Assembly (NCBI GenBank): GCA_916610825.1
Contig: OU744454.1
Coordinates: 14,026,836 to 14,090,835, forward strand
DNA length: 64,000 bases
DNA from: Haliclystus octoradiatus
Lineage: Eukaryota; Cnidaria; Staurozoa; Stauromedusae; Haliclystidae
Reading direction: 5' to 3'
How positions within the stretch are numbered: position 1 is the stretch's first letter; the number at the start of each line of letters is the position of its first letter. The notes beneath the pieces are model-generated. The model was not told the origin of the DNA, searched no databases, and worked only from the letters and a program-made list of their open reading frames with translations. Of the stretch, positions 29,701 to 40,319 are shown piece by piece. A program made the position numbers and the translations under genes.

Positions 29701-32700
29701 TAATTGGTATCTGATAATAATAAGAAATAATCAGAAAATATATTCCCAGGAGTTCATGAACAGTTCATGAAAATTTTGGGCAATTCAACGTTCATAAACT
29801 AAACTGTTCATGAACTCCTGAACTGTTTTTTTGTAGGGGTTATGCTAGGAATGCTACTGTATTGCTGGATGATCCACGGAGATGGATTATTATTCACATC
29901 TACAATCTGTGTACTGGGGATATGTTGATTATCAGATAATAGGAGTAGTCTGAATAATAAACAAATTCAAAATATGCACCGGAGCTAGTTCCAGTCTATT
30001 TTTATTTCCATTTGGATTTTAACGAGTAGAGCCTGGAGCTAGTTCCAGAGTACATTATTATTTTTGATTTTAATTGCTTCAGAATATCATGGTGAATAAT
30101 TCTAGACTATTTCCAGTAATTACCTTATACTCAAAGTACGGTGTCGTCAACATGGGTGCCTGCGTGCCCTATTGTTTTTTTTCATAAAATTCTACGTAAT
30201 TCAACCTTCTTTGAATCTGCTTCTCGCGGCCGTTTTTACATCACTCGGTCGTGATTTCTGTTGTCTGTTTTCCCTTCAATATAACCATGCCAACTAAATA
30301 TATCTTGTACTATCACTTCAAAGTTGTGTTTTCAAATCTTGAGCTCATTATCTCTCTCTATAACTCAGTTAATCTTTTTAATCTAGCTAGCTGATTAAAA
30401 ATATATGTTAAAATGCACACATATTAATACGCATAATTTATTTAGTCCGCTTAGTAAACAAGCATCTGTGCCTACAGGGGAGATTACAATTATGTAATCA
30501 TTTGTAATATAATTACTTGAATCAAATATATATCCATTATCATCATCATCACCCTCTTCATCGTATTTGTACATGTACATTCGTACATGGGGTAGGCCTA
30601 TCGCTAGTTTCGCAACCAATATGCTTACTCACATCAAATTCAACATCGAATTCATATTTTCTCAAATTATGAATATGCCAGCATTTACCCCACCATCTGA
30701 ATATAAAAAATAAAATATTTGATTTATCGTCTGCAGTTCGTGTAATATGTATATCTCATAACTAACCTGTGATGCATATGGTTCAGACCTTCATATAGTC
30801 TGTAAACCTGTGAAGTATGTTCCTTTTCTAACTGAAACTGCTATTTAAATTCATTGTCAGTGAGATTCACAATAAAACTTGACTAAAATAAGAAACTGGA
30901 AGTATTTAGGGCATTTTTGTGAACATTTTATATGAAATTGAATTTCAGTTTCCCTGAGAAATTCGCCTTTTAACATTTGTGGCTCTCTGTCTATGAGCTC
31001 CACTAACAATTTTGACAAAAAAACAAGAACCGGGACAGTTACAGGATGTTTCTATAGACAGTTTTCTATGAAATTCAAGTACCCTGTCCAGAGAAAACCT
31101 GCAGTTTTACCAGTGTAGCTTAGCGCTAAATATATTACTAACAACGTGTTTCCCTTTTCATAAGTAAAAGCCAACAAAGCAGCTCTGTCTTGTTTCTTGA
31201 GAAAAACCTTTAAACAATCAATTAATAGCAACTGTTTAATCCCATTGATCAGTTATTAATAAAATAGTAGGCTAATGATGTTTGCTGAGCACTAATTGCC
31301 TTCACCTTGTTCCTTCTTTATTTGATTCAAGACGAAACCAATCGTTATCTTGTGTTTTATTATTACTGACATACTGTAAATAGAGTAGTTAACAATTAAT
31401 CCAAAGAAGACATGAATCTATTATACCTAGACTGCATTCTTTGTAAATGCGCGTAGAAGAACAAATATATCGTAAAAGTTGCGCAGCTTGACAGAAAATG
31501 ACCCAAAAAAGTGTGGATGACGTCATACACAATAAATGACGTCATGCTGCTTTTTAACGAAATTTTTTAATAGTTTTATCATGTCTAGAGTGTTTTATGT
31601 TCAGTTTGAAGAGGGAATTCTGTTATTTGATTTTCAAATCTAAGCAAACATAAACCAGATTTTGACAAATAATGTGATAAACGTGCTGTAGAATTTATGG
31701 TGGTTATGAATTACAAATGATTGATTGATTAAAGTGTATATCCCGGATGTTGGGAGATTGCTTCTTTAGATAGAGAAAATTTTCTAATTCTTGCATGATC
31801 TTCTTGTGCTTTTACTTTGCGCAATCATTTCTCCTTCAAAAATGCAGTCAAAGTCACGATTTTGGGTTAATTTTTTGTCTCACTCTTTTTCCTTCAAAGG
31901 AACCCGCTTATTTTAAACAAGAGAGCTTAAACCGGAAAAAACACTAAATGGTAAAGTGAATGAACTAAACTATTAATAGTTTATTTCTGTCTGATGATTG
32001 CTATAAAAGCATGAAACTTAAAGTAACAGTATAAGAATGTGTGGTCTCTTGACTCCTTTCTATTTCTATTATTATTAATAGTTTATTTCTGTCTGATGAT
32101 TGCTATAAAAGCATGAAACTTAAAGTAACAGTATAAGAATGTGTGGTCTCTTGACTCCTTTCTATTTCTATTATTATTAATAGATAGTATATATATAAAT
32201 AATCCCAACTTTTGTGGATTGTTTAAGGGTGGAGAACAGTGATGTTTTGGTGGAGGAACGCGAGGGAACGTCGTCATCCCACTACTTTCTCTGGGGGAAC
32301 GGCATCCCCTTACTTTTTTCATTTGAAGTGAAGTTTTATTTGTGCTTGCGCATAATGTTCTTGTTCTGAATAATATTATCATCAATTATCAGTAACATAG
32401 AAGTATTATTTTAAGGCAAAAGTAAATGGCAACAGTTTCATTCATCTGAACTGTGTTTCGGCTATTAAATATCTCTAGCCGTTTGGCCCATTTTCAAGAT
32501 AATTACTTCATATTTTAACAAGGTGTAGGATTTAGTTATTGTTAGTTTTACAATATCCACGTCCTCCTTGTCACAGTTGTATCTTTGTGTGAAATGTGTT
32601 TAGGATGTGTCAAGTTTATAATGTCACGTTGCATACTTCGTTGCATACTTCGTTTGGTGGAGGATTAGCTCAGATGGCAGAGCAACCGTACTTCAGATCG

Positions 32701-34181
32701 GATCATTTCTGATCGGCCATGGTTCAAATTCGCCTAAGGTCAACTCAGCCTTGACTTTACCGGAAACATCAAATGAGTACCATCTGAGGATGGCGGATGG
32801 AATGGTCCAGAAAGAATTGCTTTGTGAGTAGCTGCGGCGCATTGTTGCGCATTGACAATCAAGACCTATCTGCCATGAAATCTGTTGAAATTGATCTGCA
32901 GTGTCGCGGCTGAGATAAACAAAGAGCGTTTAAAATCATTGCTCTTAGCGAAAAAAGCCACTCATCTAGAAATAGAGGAGTGGTACGGGTGCCTTCGGTA
33001 GGGCGACACCGTCTACATTACTTTTACATTATACTTCGTATTGTTTGCTGTTCATGTGATTGTATTGTTCTATAATCCGTAGTTTGTCATGTGCTAATTA
33101 GCGATGTATTGTGATTGGTTAATTATGTCATTGTCTCAGCGGGAATTGTGGTATAGGTTGTTGCGTGTTTATGTATTTGCTCTCTTACTTGTTGACTGTT
33201 GCGGAAGACGGATTATATATATTAACGTGAAGTTAACTGCGTGTTTTCTGTCTCCTACATGCTGACCCCGCAAGAATCTTACAAGGATATAATTAAATGA
33301 CCCAATAGATTATACTGAACTGGTCTCTTGAAAAACGCGCTACAGAGCTCTTGAAAGATTATAATTTTTTTTAAATTTTACAGGGGACATGCCCTCATAC
33401 CACGGACCCCCTACAAGGGGCTTTTGGCCCCTATAAGAATTGCAAGCCGTTACCCCACTATTTTCTTTCAGAAAACATCACTGGTGGAGAATCCAGAGAC
33501 ATAAACTTCGAGTTTTTCTGAGTGTTGATTGTTGTGGCAATATATTAAATTTCATTTATTTTGTTTTGTTTTGTAGCTGAATTGTGTAGATCGACAGGCA
33601 AAACATGAATCACTTAATTCATTTGATTGTAGCACAATATATTTAAAAGCATTCCAAAATTTCTTTTAAATATCAGCAACTATTGAAATTTTGACCTAGG
33701 TTATCAAGGCTAATAACTTTTCTACGGTGTAGCGACTGAAAATGTCGCTTTTCAAAATATATTTTCTCGCTTCAGTACAGTCTTTCAAACTCATCAAATC
33801 ATACCAATTCAGCCTTTCATACCAATTTCTGAATTCCATTGTCTATATATAGGCCTGAAGGTTATCTAAATATAAAACAGTTTGTCTTCCTACCTAGTTG
33901 CAAAGAATTCAGAAAACTTGGTTTTGCGCGGGGAATGCATTTATCTTTTAATAGAGTTTAAAACCAACTCCTAAAGATTGCGCGGGGAATGCATTCCCCG
34001 CGCGGACCATTCTATTCAACCTGGTCTTCCTACATCCTACTGAGTAGTTGCTTCCTACCTTAATTAAGGATTCATATTCCTCTTTTAATCTTGAAACCCA
34101 TGCTTCTCCATCACGTGGTCCTGCTTTCGTTTTAAGTAATGGGATAGCAGCGAGTGTCTTTTTTGTGGCTGCATCGACCAT
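26788..34181 (-). CDS. UFC1: UFM1-conjugating enzyme UFC1 (E2)
   Basis: Accepts UFM1 from UBA5 as a thioester and passes it on with the UFL1 ligase complex; cytosolic and ER-associated. Exons (minus strand): 34181-34059, 31373-31306, 30696-30633, 29710-29634, 27708-27618, 26880-26788; 171 residues (human 167), in frame throughout. Visible motifs: MVDAATKK start aligned with the family N-terminus, [61 protein letters not shown], and [17 protein letters not shown] with catalytic Cys116. The ATG at 34202 in the same frame would add seven residues and is less likely. An AATAAA signal on the minus strand lies at 26732-26727, about 56 nt past the stop. The 2.7-kb first intron holds several transposons. 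No damage is seen. Confidence 0.96.
27733..28154. repeat. TA-MITE copy expanded into about 3 tandem units
   Basis: Begins with the ACAGTCAAAC end of the mariner-like family, then three units starting at 27805, 27917 and 28040, each TGTCTRAAATAGTATTTN ... CATAACTGGMTGTT ... ACAGGTTTCAYTG. Units are about 112-123 bp. It looks like internal tandem growth of a MITE. Confidence 0.75.
28156..28335. mobile_element. TA-flanked MITE, diverged (family of 20651)
   Basis: Right end GGTCACACTGTA and inner GGCAATTTTGAATTGCA match the element at 20651. The left end AACTGCTTAAGTGCAATTC is weaker. Located in the UFC1 intron at 27709-29633. Confidence 0.5.
28368..28740 (-). mobile_element. SINE family A, near full length
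   Basis: Reverse complement: A box TTAGCTCAGTTGGCAGAGC, B box GGTTCAAATCCCCC, full body including the hairpin CCACTCCTCTAGAAATAGAG, and the tail with TTACTTTTAC. Candidate 8-bp duplication TGCAATAT at 28360-28367 and 28741-28748. It lies in a UFC1 intron. Confidence 0.82.
28913..29094. mobile_element. hAT-type MITE, CAGGGTCCGACAAAA family
   Basis: Ends CAGGGTCCGACAAAAG and TTTTGTCGGACTCTG. Interior matches 13802. Flanks TTTGTGAA and TTTGTATG are a possible decayed 8-bp duplication. In a UFC1 intron. Confidence 0.75.
29347..29563. mobile_element. hAT-type MITE with perfect 8-bp target duplication
   Basis: Ends CAGGGTCCGACAAAG and CATTTTGTCTGACCCTG. Perfect 8-bp duplication ATTATGTG at 29339-29346 and 29564-29571. 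The interior is unlike 28913 apart from the GCGGAAGGCTAACAAAATTC region. In a UFC1 intron close to exon 29634-29710. Confidence 0.87.
29748..29840. repeat. Palindromic repeat, TTCATGAAC-rich
   Basis: AGGAGTTCATGAACAGTTCA near the left and TTCATGAACTCCTGAACTG at the right form an inverted repeat. The same motif family recurs at 55048-55168 and 61490-61650. Confidence 0.55.
31518..31544. promoter_or_regulatory. Two perfect TGACGTCA palindromes in UFC1 intron 1
   Basis: TGACGTCA at 31518-31525 and 31537-31544, each in the wider palindrome ATGACGTCAT. CREB/ATF-type sites by sequence. No evidence of use. Confidence 0.3.
31733..31947. mobile_element. Single arm of the TTAA foldback element
   Basis: Starts right after TTAA (31729-31732) with AGTGTATATCCCGGATGTTG and matches the left arm of the palindromic element at 42205 for about 215 bp, ending near CCGGAAAAAACACTAAA. 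The loop and second arm are missing. Confidence 0.8.
31975..32183. repeat. Tandem duplication, 2 copies of 102 bp
   Basis: GTTTATTTCTGTCTGATGAT begins at 31979 and again at 32081. The two units read identical, ending in TATTATTATTAATAG. A recent local duplication in UFC1 intron 1. Confidence 0.9.
32524..33283 (+). mobile_element. Solo-LTR-like repeat, split by a SINE
   Basis: Begins TGTAGGATTTAGTTAT and ends CAAGAATCTTACA. Homologous to 58589-58922, which lacks the SINE. Removing the SINE leaves about 380 bp. TG...CA ends and the absence of a coding region suggest a solo LTR, but no internal retroelement is present to prove it. Confidence 0.6.
32654..33030 (+). mobile_element. SINE family A, full length
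   Basis: Complete copy: A box TTAGCTCAGATGGCAGAGC, B box GGTTCAAATTC, body, hairpin CCACTCATCTAGAAATAGAG, tail GGTGCCTTCGGTAGGGCGAC and TCTACATTACTTTTA. 9-bp duplication ATACTTCGT at 32645-32653 and 33031-33039. Comparison with the repeat at 58589 shows the empty site. Confidence 0.9.
33980..34003. repeat. Perfect 24-bp GC-rich palindrome
   Basis: GCGCGGGGAATG followed by its exact reverse complement, with a second half-copy (TGCGCGGGGAATGCATT) at about 33925. Just downstream of UFC1 exon 1. Function unknown; possibly a transposon end. Confidence 0.8.
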
Positions 34182-36000
34182 AATGATAAGTTTTTGAACC
34201 AAAACTATAATAAATCAAAAATCCTTCGCGTTTGAAATTTAATTGAAATGGAAGCCATGTTTGCCTCGTTCTCATTTCACGTTTTGACGGCGTCTGGAAA
34301 CGTAACGTAGTTACGTCCATGCTACGTCATAGCGTTTAGTTTCACTACCTATACTGCTACGAGAACCGTCTTGTGCGAAATGGAATTTCAGGAATTTCTA
34401 TAACAAAATGAAGACACCAAGTCATCCCAGTCATGGCTCTGGTTTTTATATCTCCAAAGTTTTATATGATGGAATTTTAAATTGCAAATTTAGCTTTAAG
34501 CGGTTTTGTGGTTTGAACTTTGGTTTGTTGTTTAGATTCACAGAAACTCCAAGACAACAATCCGATCTTTAAAAGAACTCATGCGTGGGTTTTGAACTTT
34601 TCATCATTTCGACTGCAAATTGTAAAAAACTTCCTCGAGGTCAGAATAAGTTTGAAAGGGAAAGACCCCATAGACATTTCACATAATGGTCTGCAAAATT
34701 TATATCGAAGTGATAACAAGTTATATTATGAAATATGATATTTAAATCACTTTTGAATCACGCTGAGTGTTGATGTGTTATAGCAAACATTCACACATGC
34801 TTGCATCGAAAATAAATAACAACGGTATCTGAAATAAACAGGGAGGAAATATCGTACTTGTGCAAATTGCTCTCATGTAATTACTATTGCCTAAATTCTT
34901 CGGCAGAGCCAAGAAACTATATCGGAAAAGACAGTTTGCGGATAATTACTTCAAGCGTTTGTTATGGTTTTGCAAATTCAGAAACTTACGCGAGACGACG
35001 CCCAAAAAGTCACAGTGTTATGAAATATGTTGTCGCTTTTATTCAAGACAATAAAATCTCATTTAAGCAGAACGTAATGAGTTCTGATCTTTTGTACTTT
35101 CACCCACGTTTAACTTTTGAAAACCCAAAGAATGGAAAACAAACTTGAATGAACAATAAAATTTTGTGACTACAAAATACGTCACAAACCAACAATTGTC
35201 TTAACAGCTGATGATAGATTGAACGGTGAAACAAAACCACAACTAAATAATGATGACGCAGATATGTAAATAACACCATCACATTGTGAAAACGTGCTGT
35301 TGATATGGACATGAAATATTGCCTTGTCGCCTATGAAATTACCGACAAAAAACTGTCGATTCATCACATTGATTCGACTGAAACTAAACTTCACTTGCAT
35401 CTTATACTTATCCTAAATCACGATTTCTTCTTATACGTAATAAGAAGAAGGCAAATAGACCAAACACCAAACATTGATATTTTAAAATATGTTTTTATTT
35501 TGACTGTCTTGAAAAACTTTTCCTCGACAGTATCATAATAAATGTCAGGAATTTTTACCCTATATTTATTCTTTACATTTAATTACAAATAATAGTTACA
35601 ATATTTCTATTTTATAAACAAACTACAATTTCATTGCTTTCACGCATAATTGTCAAAAACTTTGGCTTGCCCCATTTAAACCATATACGGACAAATAAAT
35701 ATCTATTCATTTTTTATATAAAGTTATTCTATATCCATAACAACATTAGGAGCGCATCCAAAATGAGAAATATACAAGCGCTATTCAATTTACACGATAA
35801 AAATGCGTTTTCTTTTCTTTTTTTACAAATTGTATCAATATATAACTATAATATAGAGCTGTTCTTAAAAGAAGAAATGCTCTCGACACGTAAATAAAAC
35901 AAATAATAATTCAATTTAAAATATATATATATATAAGATGAACGATCACTTCACTTTTGAACGCGAAGGAGGAGTAATATCTTTTCTTACCAATTTAAAT
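34182..36000. other. Intergenic between UFC1 and the BTG/Tob gene
   Basis: UFC1 promoter side on the left (TACGTCAT near 34323, CRE-like) and the BTG/Tob 3' region on the right, with a minus-strand AATAAA at 35570-35565. Short open frames at 34520, 34858 and 35634 have no recognisable family or splice context. No transposon was recognised. Confidence 0.5.
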
Positions 36001-36711
36001 TTAATAAACAAGTTGAGGATGGCTTCTTATCTCATAACTTGGCTGAAATGAAGCTACACTTTGTGACCAATGTCGGCTTGCATTAGGAACAAATTCTTGT
36101 CCAGTGTATTGTAGTTGATGGTTTTTTCTTATTGAAGGTTTTTTCCAACTCGCGGTTTTGTTTGGATAAAGTGGTTTGAAGAATGTTGTAGTGTTGGTGT
36201 TGTTATTATTTAAAAATCTCTGTTGCTCAATATACTGATTAAGTGTATTTTCTGACTGGTAATCCCATGGGTTAAACTTCAACGCTGCTTTAAATATTTC
36301 TTTATTTTGATCCAAACTAGCGTTCTGTCGTACTGTCACCGGACTCGAACTTTTCTCGATTCGTTTATAAAGTGGTTGAATTGAACTTCTACCAGAGCGA
36401 CACGATACATCATTTGGATCTATCCACAATGCCAATCCTTTAGGAAAACTTCCAACTAATTCTTTAGGGCGTAAACCACTTTCTTCTGCTGCACGAACAA
36501 GAACTGGATCAACAAAATCCCGTTCTATATTCAAACAACGGAAAGCATTTCCTTTCATCGGTTGAGTTGGATGCCAGTGATCTACGAAGCGTTCACAAAG
36601 CAATTTCTCAAGGATGGAATGAAACTTCGCTAATAATTCATCGTTACATTTTGTGTGTTTCTTCAATTCATCGACCAGATAAGTTGCTGCTGATTTAATT
36701 TCTATCTTCAT
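36001..36711 (-). CDS. BTG/Tob family antiproliferative protein, intronless
   Basis: BTG/Tob proteins bind the CCR4-NOT deadenylase through the N-terminal BTG domain and speed mRNA decay. 236 residues in one exon. BTG domain about 1-110: MKIEIKSAATYLVDEL start, box A around HWHPTQPMKGNAFRCL, AAEESGLRPKEL, and box B LWIDPNDVSCRSG. The tail is Asn/Ser-rich and carries LQYTGQEFVPNA at about 200-211, resembling the PAM2 motif by which Tob binds poly(A)-binding protein. That motif and the intronless coding region favour Tob over BTG1/2, but the family member is uncertain. The ATG at 36711 aligns with the family start. A minus-strand ATAAAAAG lies about 85 nt upstream as a possible TATA box. Divergent from IFT46, 3.6 kb away. 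Confidence 0.93.
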   Translation of the reverse strand: MKIEIKSAATYLVDELKKHTKCNDELLAKFHSILEKLLCERFVDHWHPTQPMKGNAFRCLNIERDFVDPVLVRAAEESGLRPKELVGSFPKGLALWIDPNDVSCRSGRSSIQPLYKRIEKSSSPVTVRQNASLDQNKEIFKAALKFNPWDYQSENTLNQYIEQQRFLNNNNTNTTTFFKPLYPNKTASWKKPSIRKNHQLQYTGQEFVPNASRHWSQSVASFQPSYEIRSHPQLVY

Positions 36712-38816
36712 CTTGTATAATAGTGTATAACTTTAGTGTATTCTGGATTCAACAACTTCTCTCACTCAATGATGAAAGCTTGTGAGAAGCTGGCTTTTTA
36801 TCGTCAAACGCATATTCAGCTGTTCTAAATATAACCACAATGTCATGAAATCAACCAATCAGAAGCGTTGATGCTCACATTACCATGGTTACAGATACTT
36901 ACACAGGCTCATAAACAATGGCCACAGCTTTAACAAAAGAACATCGACGCTGTTTGTAATTCTCCCCTGGGGGAAATCGAAGTTTATTTCACTGTGCTTT
37001 TGACCTTATTTTCATTCACTCAAGGCAGAATAATGAACATATGTTTCTTGCCCACTGTTAATAAAATTTAATATCGATAAAAATTACATTAAATAACAGA
37101 TTATATGAGTGCAATCAAGTAGTTGATGCAAAAACGTAAGGGACAATATCCCTAAATTGTTATTGTTTTCATCGTCAACGTGTTCAGACATAAGTCTATT
37201 GTTTATAGCGAGGCGTCAAAAGCTTTGCGAAGATTTCTTGGCGTGTCAGCTGTGTTTCATTCAAAACGACGTTATCAAAAGTCTAATGTTGTCTTTGTTT
37301 CAAACGAGAATGAAGCGTGTTCGAACATGGTACGAATAATACAATAAAACAATTAAATGTGGTCTTATAAGGTCGTATGAAGTGTATCGTTGCATATTAC
37401 CCATAGAAATCAAAGCTATCTAACTATCTTGTTATTTACCAAATTAATTTATTACTGTAAAGTTTGAAGTCATTGGTTTCTACAGGCATGCACGAACCGT
37501 GAACTTTTTGAAATTAGTGAACGCGGGCACATGAGTAATTATACTGTGAAGGATCTCCACTGCGGTTTTTTGTTAATTGCAATTTTATTACTGTACGTTG
37601 AATTGTTTTAAAGTTATCATTTCCGTGGCAATCAAATCACTAGTGCTTACATTTATTTTTATCAATGAACAGCGCAAGGCGGTGTACCTTTGCAATAACT
37701 TAACAATAATTGTTTTTGAAAATCAGATAAAATGGATCTGTAATGCCGTAGTTTATATCTAAATACAGTGGAGATGTAAAACTTCAACATCTTCGCCATT
37801 CATCGTTATAATCATACGTATATCTGGAACTTGATAAGGACAGATAAGCTGAACATCTTTGTAGGCAATTTTACTGTGTAATGGAATACCAATAGATTTA
37901 AATAGATGATATCAATGTAGCTGAAAAGCTTATCTGGGGTCTGGGAATATATAACCCCAGCGGGAGGGGGTATAGATCATTCTGTTATTTTTGTAACCGT
38001 ACTGTTATTTTTCTACATATTTGACTGTTTACGTAATATGTTATTGTTTTGGTTTTGAAGATACTTGTGGATGTCAATAAACGTATTTCCATTTGTTTAC
38101 TCAGGGATCACTTTATTATTATTATTATTATTGATTTACGGTACTGTGAAGGTTTATTCTCCTTCCTTGACAACGCATGGATTACTCATTTGCGACGTGC
38201 GTTTATAGTAAACTTTGAAGACCTATAAAAAGATATACTATATATTGGCCTATATTGGCCTATTATCTATATATTGCTCTGTCGCTAAATAAAATCGCAA
38301 TAATATCCTGCATCGTGTCTGTTCTTTGCACTTCAAACTGTTGAAAATCACATGTACTTATAAAGTGTAATTTTTACTATAAATAGAAATATTACAAAAA
38401 TTACTGCAAATTGTCATAATTGGATTAAATTGTTTTTATTGACAGATTTGGGAAGATATTTGTTATTAAAAACTAATTTTAAATTGCAATATTGGAAGAT
38501 CGTATCACTAACTTTGTCGTTATTATAGCGCGGGTGAGGAAAAGGCCAATATTATTTAATTATTTTAAGACAATTAATAACTAGATTTTTCTCAATCTCA
38601 CTTTGTGAACAGACATACACATTATACGCAATATTATGTAGCAAGCTCGCCACAAATCAAATATTGCTTAATGAATACTGGACATCCAGCACAGAGCCAA
38701 ATCAGAACAAATACATTCTGATTTTTAATGCTGTCTTATTTCATTCATTATTGACTAAACCCGTGAATGCTTACTCGATTGGAACACCTAAACAAACTTC
38801 TAAACAATACCATTTC
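36712..38816. other. Intergenic, BTG/Tob promoter side; no gene seen
   Basis: Contains the presumed BTG/Tob promoter near 36780-36800, a short ATT microsatellite near 38115 and several small open frames without support. Nothing else was recognised. Confidence 0.5.
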
Positions 38817-38820
38817 TTAA

Positions 38821-39586
38821 AGGGAGAATACTGACCGGGGAACATTGCGCGCTCAACCAACTCATACGTCATCAATTTGAACAAAGCTTTGAGAAAAGCT
38901 GCCGTGCGTGTGAGTGAGCTTCGTTTTATTATTCTGGCCGTATGTTGATTTTATGGTAAAGTATTTCAAATGAACAAATTAAAATCACAATTTGGGAGCT
39001 ATACTACGTACTCATTTTTATCACGTTCTGGACTTTAATGTATTGTTTACTATGTGATCAACAGTATAAAAAGTATGATGTGCAGGAGCGTTTTTAGTTC
39101 GATCAGTTCGATTGATATGTTGAACGAAAGTAACACTAAACAAGAACCTTGTTTAACATTTTGATTTTCGTTATAAAGCCAAATTGTTTCTTGACATCTT
39201 AGGTCATCTTGCGTATCGACTATCGTTCTTTTTCATGTTTTTGTTGATGTAACGATCGGACCATAAAAGCTTGCCAACTAATAACAAGGCAACTTCAGTA
39301 AATATAACCAAGGATAAATATACCAGAAGCAAACTAATGTGATAATTCAATAAACTATGCGAATCTGAGTTAAATGCATGGAATAAATCGTTGTTTAAAA
39401 ACATTGATTCGTTGATGATTGTCACCAGTTCACGGCTTCGACATTTGTTCCTGTCTCGTGTTTTTGATTATTTTATTCAAAACAATAGAATTAAGGCGAG
39501 GCCAACTCTGTTTCAAAACGAGTACTTGAATTTGGTATGAAGAATTCAAGTTCCGCGCGCAACGTTCCCCGGTCAGTATTCTCCCT
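38821..39586. mobile_element. TTAA-flanked transposon with 33-bp inverted ends, 766 bp
   Basis: Ends AGGGAGAATACTGACCGGGG continuing AACRTTGCGCGC, inverted at the right with one mismatch. Flanked by TTAA at 38817-38820 and 39587-39590, as for piggyBac-type insertion. The minus strand holds a frame (ATG at 39404, stop at 39204) with one clear hydrophobic segment (SLLLVYLSLVIFTEVALLLV). No transposase was recognised, so it is a non-autonomous element. Confidence 0.82.
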
Positions 39587-39590
39587 TTAA

Positions 39591-40227
39591 GTCTATACGT
39601 TATAGCGGTCAACCTGGATTACAAAGGTGTCTCGTCACGTCATTGGTCAATAGTTTCGTGTTTATTCATGACGTAGAGATATTGTTTTTCTGTTCCGTAA
39701 TTTGTTCCAACGTACGTCTCCGACTTTTGACGCGAGGAGACGCCGTTTCGACGAGACAGACTTCGTTTATTGACTCATTGGTTGTCAATTTAGTTTCTGG
39801 TAAATAATTAATTTTGGAATTCCACCTCGAAACCTTGGAATATACGTTTACCTGGCAGGATGATGTGTCTACCACATGGTAATAATATAGTTGGCCCATA
39901 TAACCAAATGTAATAGGGACGATACATTCTTATACAGGGACTGTCTACATTAAAGTCTGTTTGGTTCCAAAATGTTCAAATGATGAACGCAATGCAATAT
40001 CATTGATACAGGAGATTTAAATTGCCTTTCACCACTTTCCATTATTCCAGGCAAATGGAAGTATAAAGCAGATAAATTTTTGGCAAACAAATTTTGAAAA
40101 CTGGTAATAAGTGTATTCCAAACGGTATCCTTCACTCCAATTCATTTCCATGAAGGCGGGATAGCCGATAATTCTCAATTCATTTTGTCATTTTTGTCAA
40201 GATATTATAATAGAACATTATAATCAC
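39591..40227. other. Intergenic upstream of IFT46
   Basis: Minus-strand open frames at 39666-39899 and 39950-40135 show no recognisable domain. No repeat was recognised. Confidence 0.45.
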
Positions 40228-40248
40228 TTAGCAACAAAACCTAGCAAC
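40228..40248 (+). promoter_or_regulatory. Two RFX-type half-sites upstream of IFT46
   Basis: TTAGCAAC (40228-40235) and CTAGCAAC (40241-40248) lie 72-92 nt upstream of the IFT46 start. AGCAAC fits the RRNRAC half of the X-box bound by RFX factors that drive ciliary genes. The full two-armed consensus is not met, so this is suggestive only. Confidence 0.4.
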
Positions 40249-40319
40249 CAAATGCATCTATTACAATAGATTACCTGCGCTCCCTGTGACTCCCAAACTC
40301 AATATATCCGAAAATTTTA

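Noticed and set aside
34858-35148. 96-residue plus-strand frame between UFC1 and BTG/Tob
   Set aside because: No recognisable domain, no convincing splice partner or promoter. It is compatible with a chance frame.
39430-40135. Series of minus-strand frames (39430, 39666, 39950) as a gene upstream of IFT46
   Set aside because: No domain is recognised. One frame overlaps the end of a TTAA transposon and the reading frames do not join by consistent splice sites.
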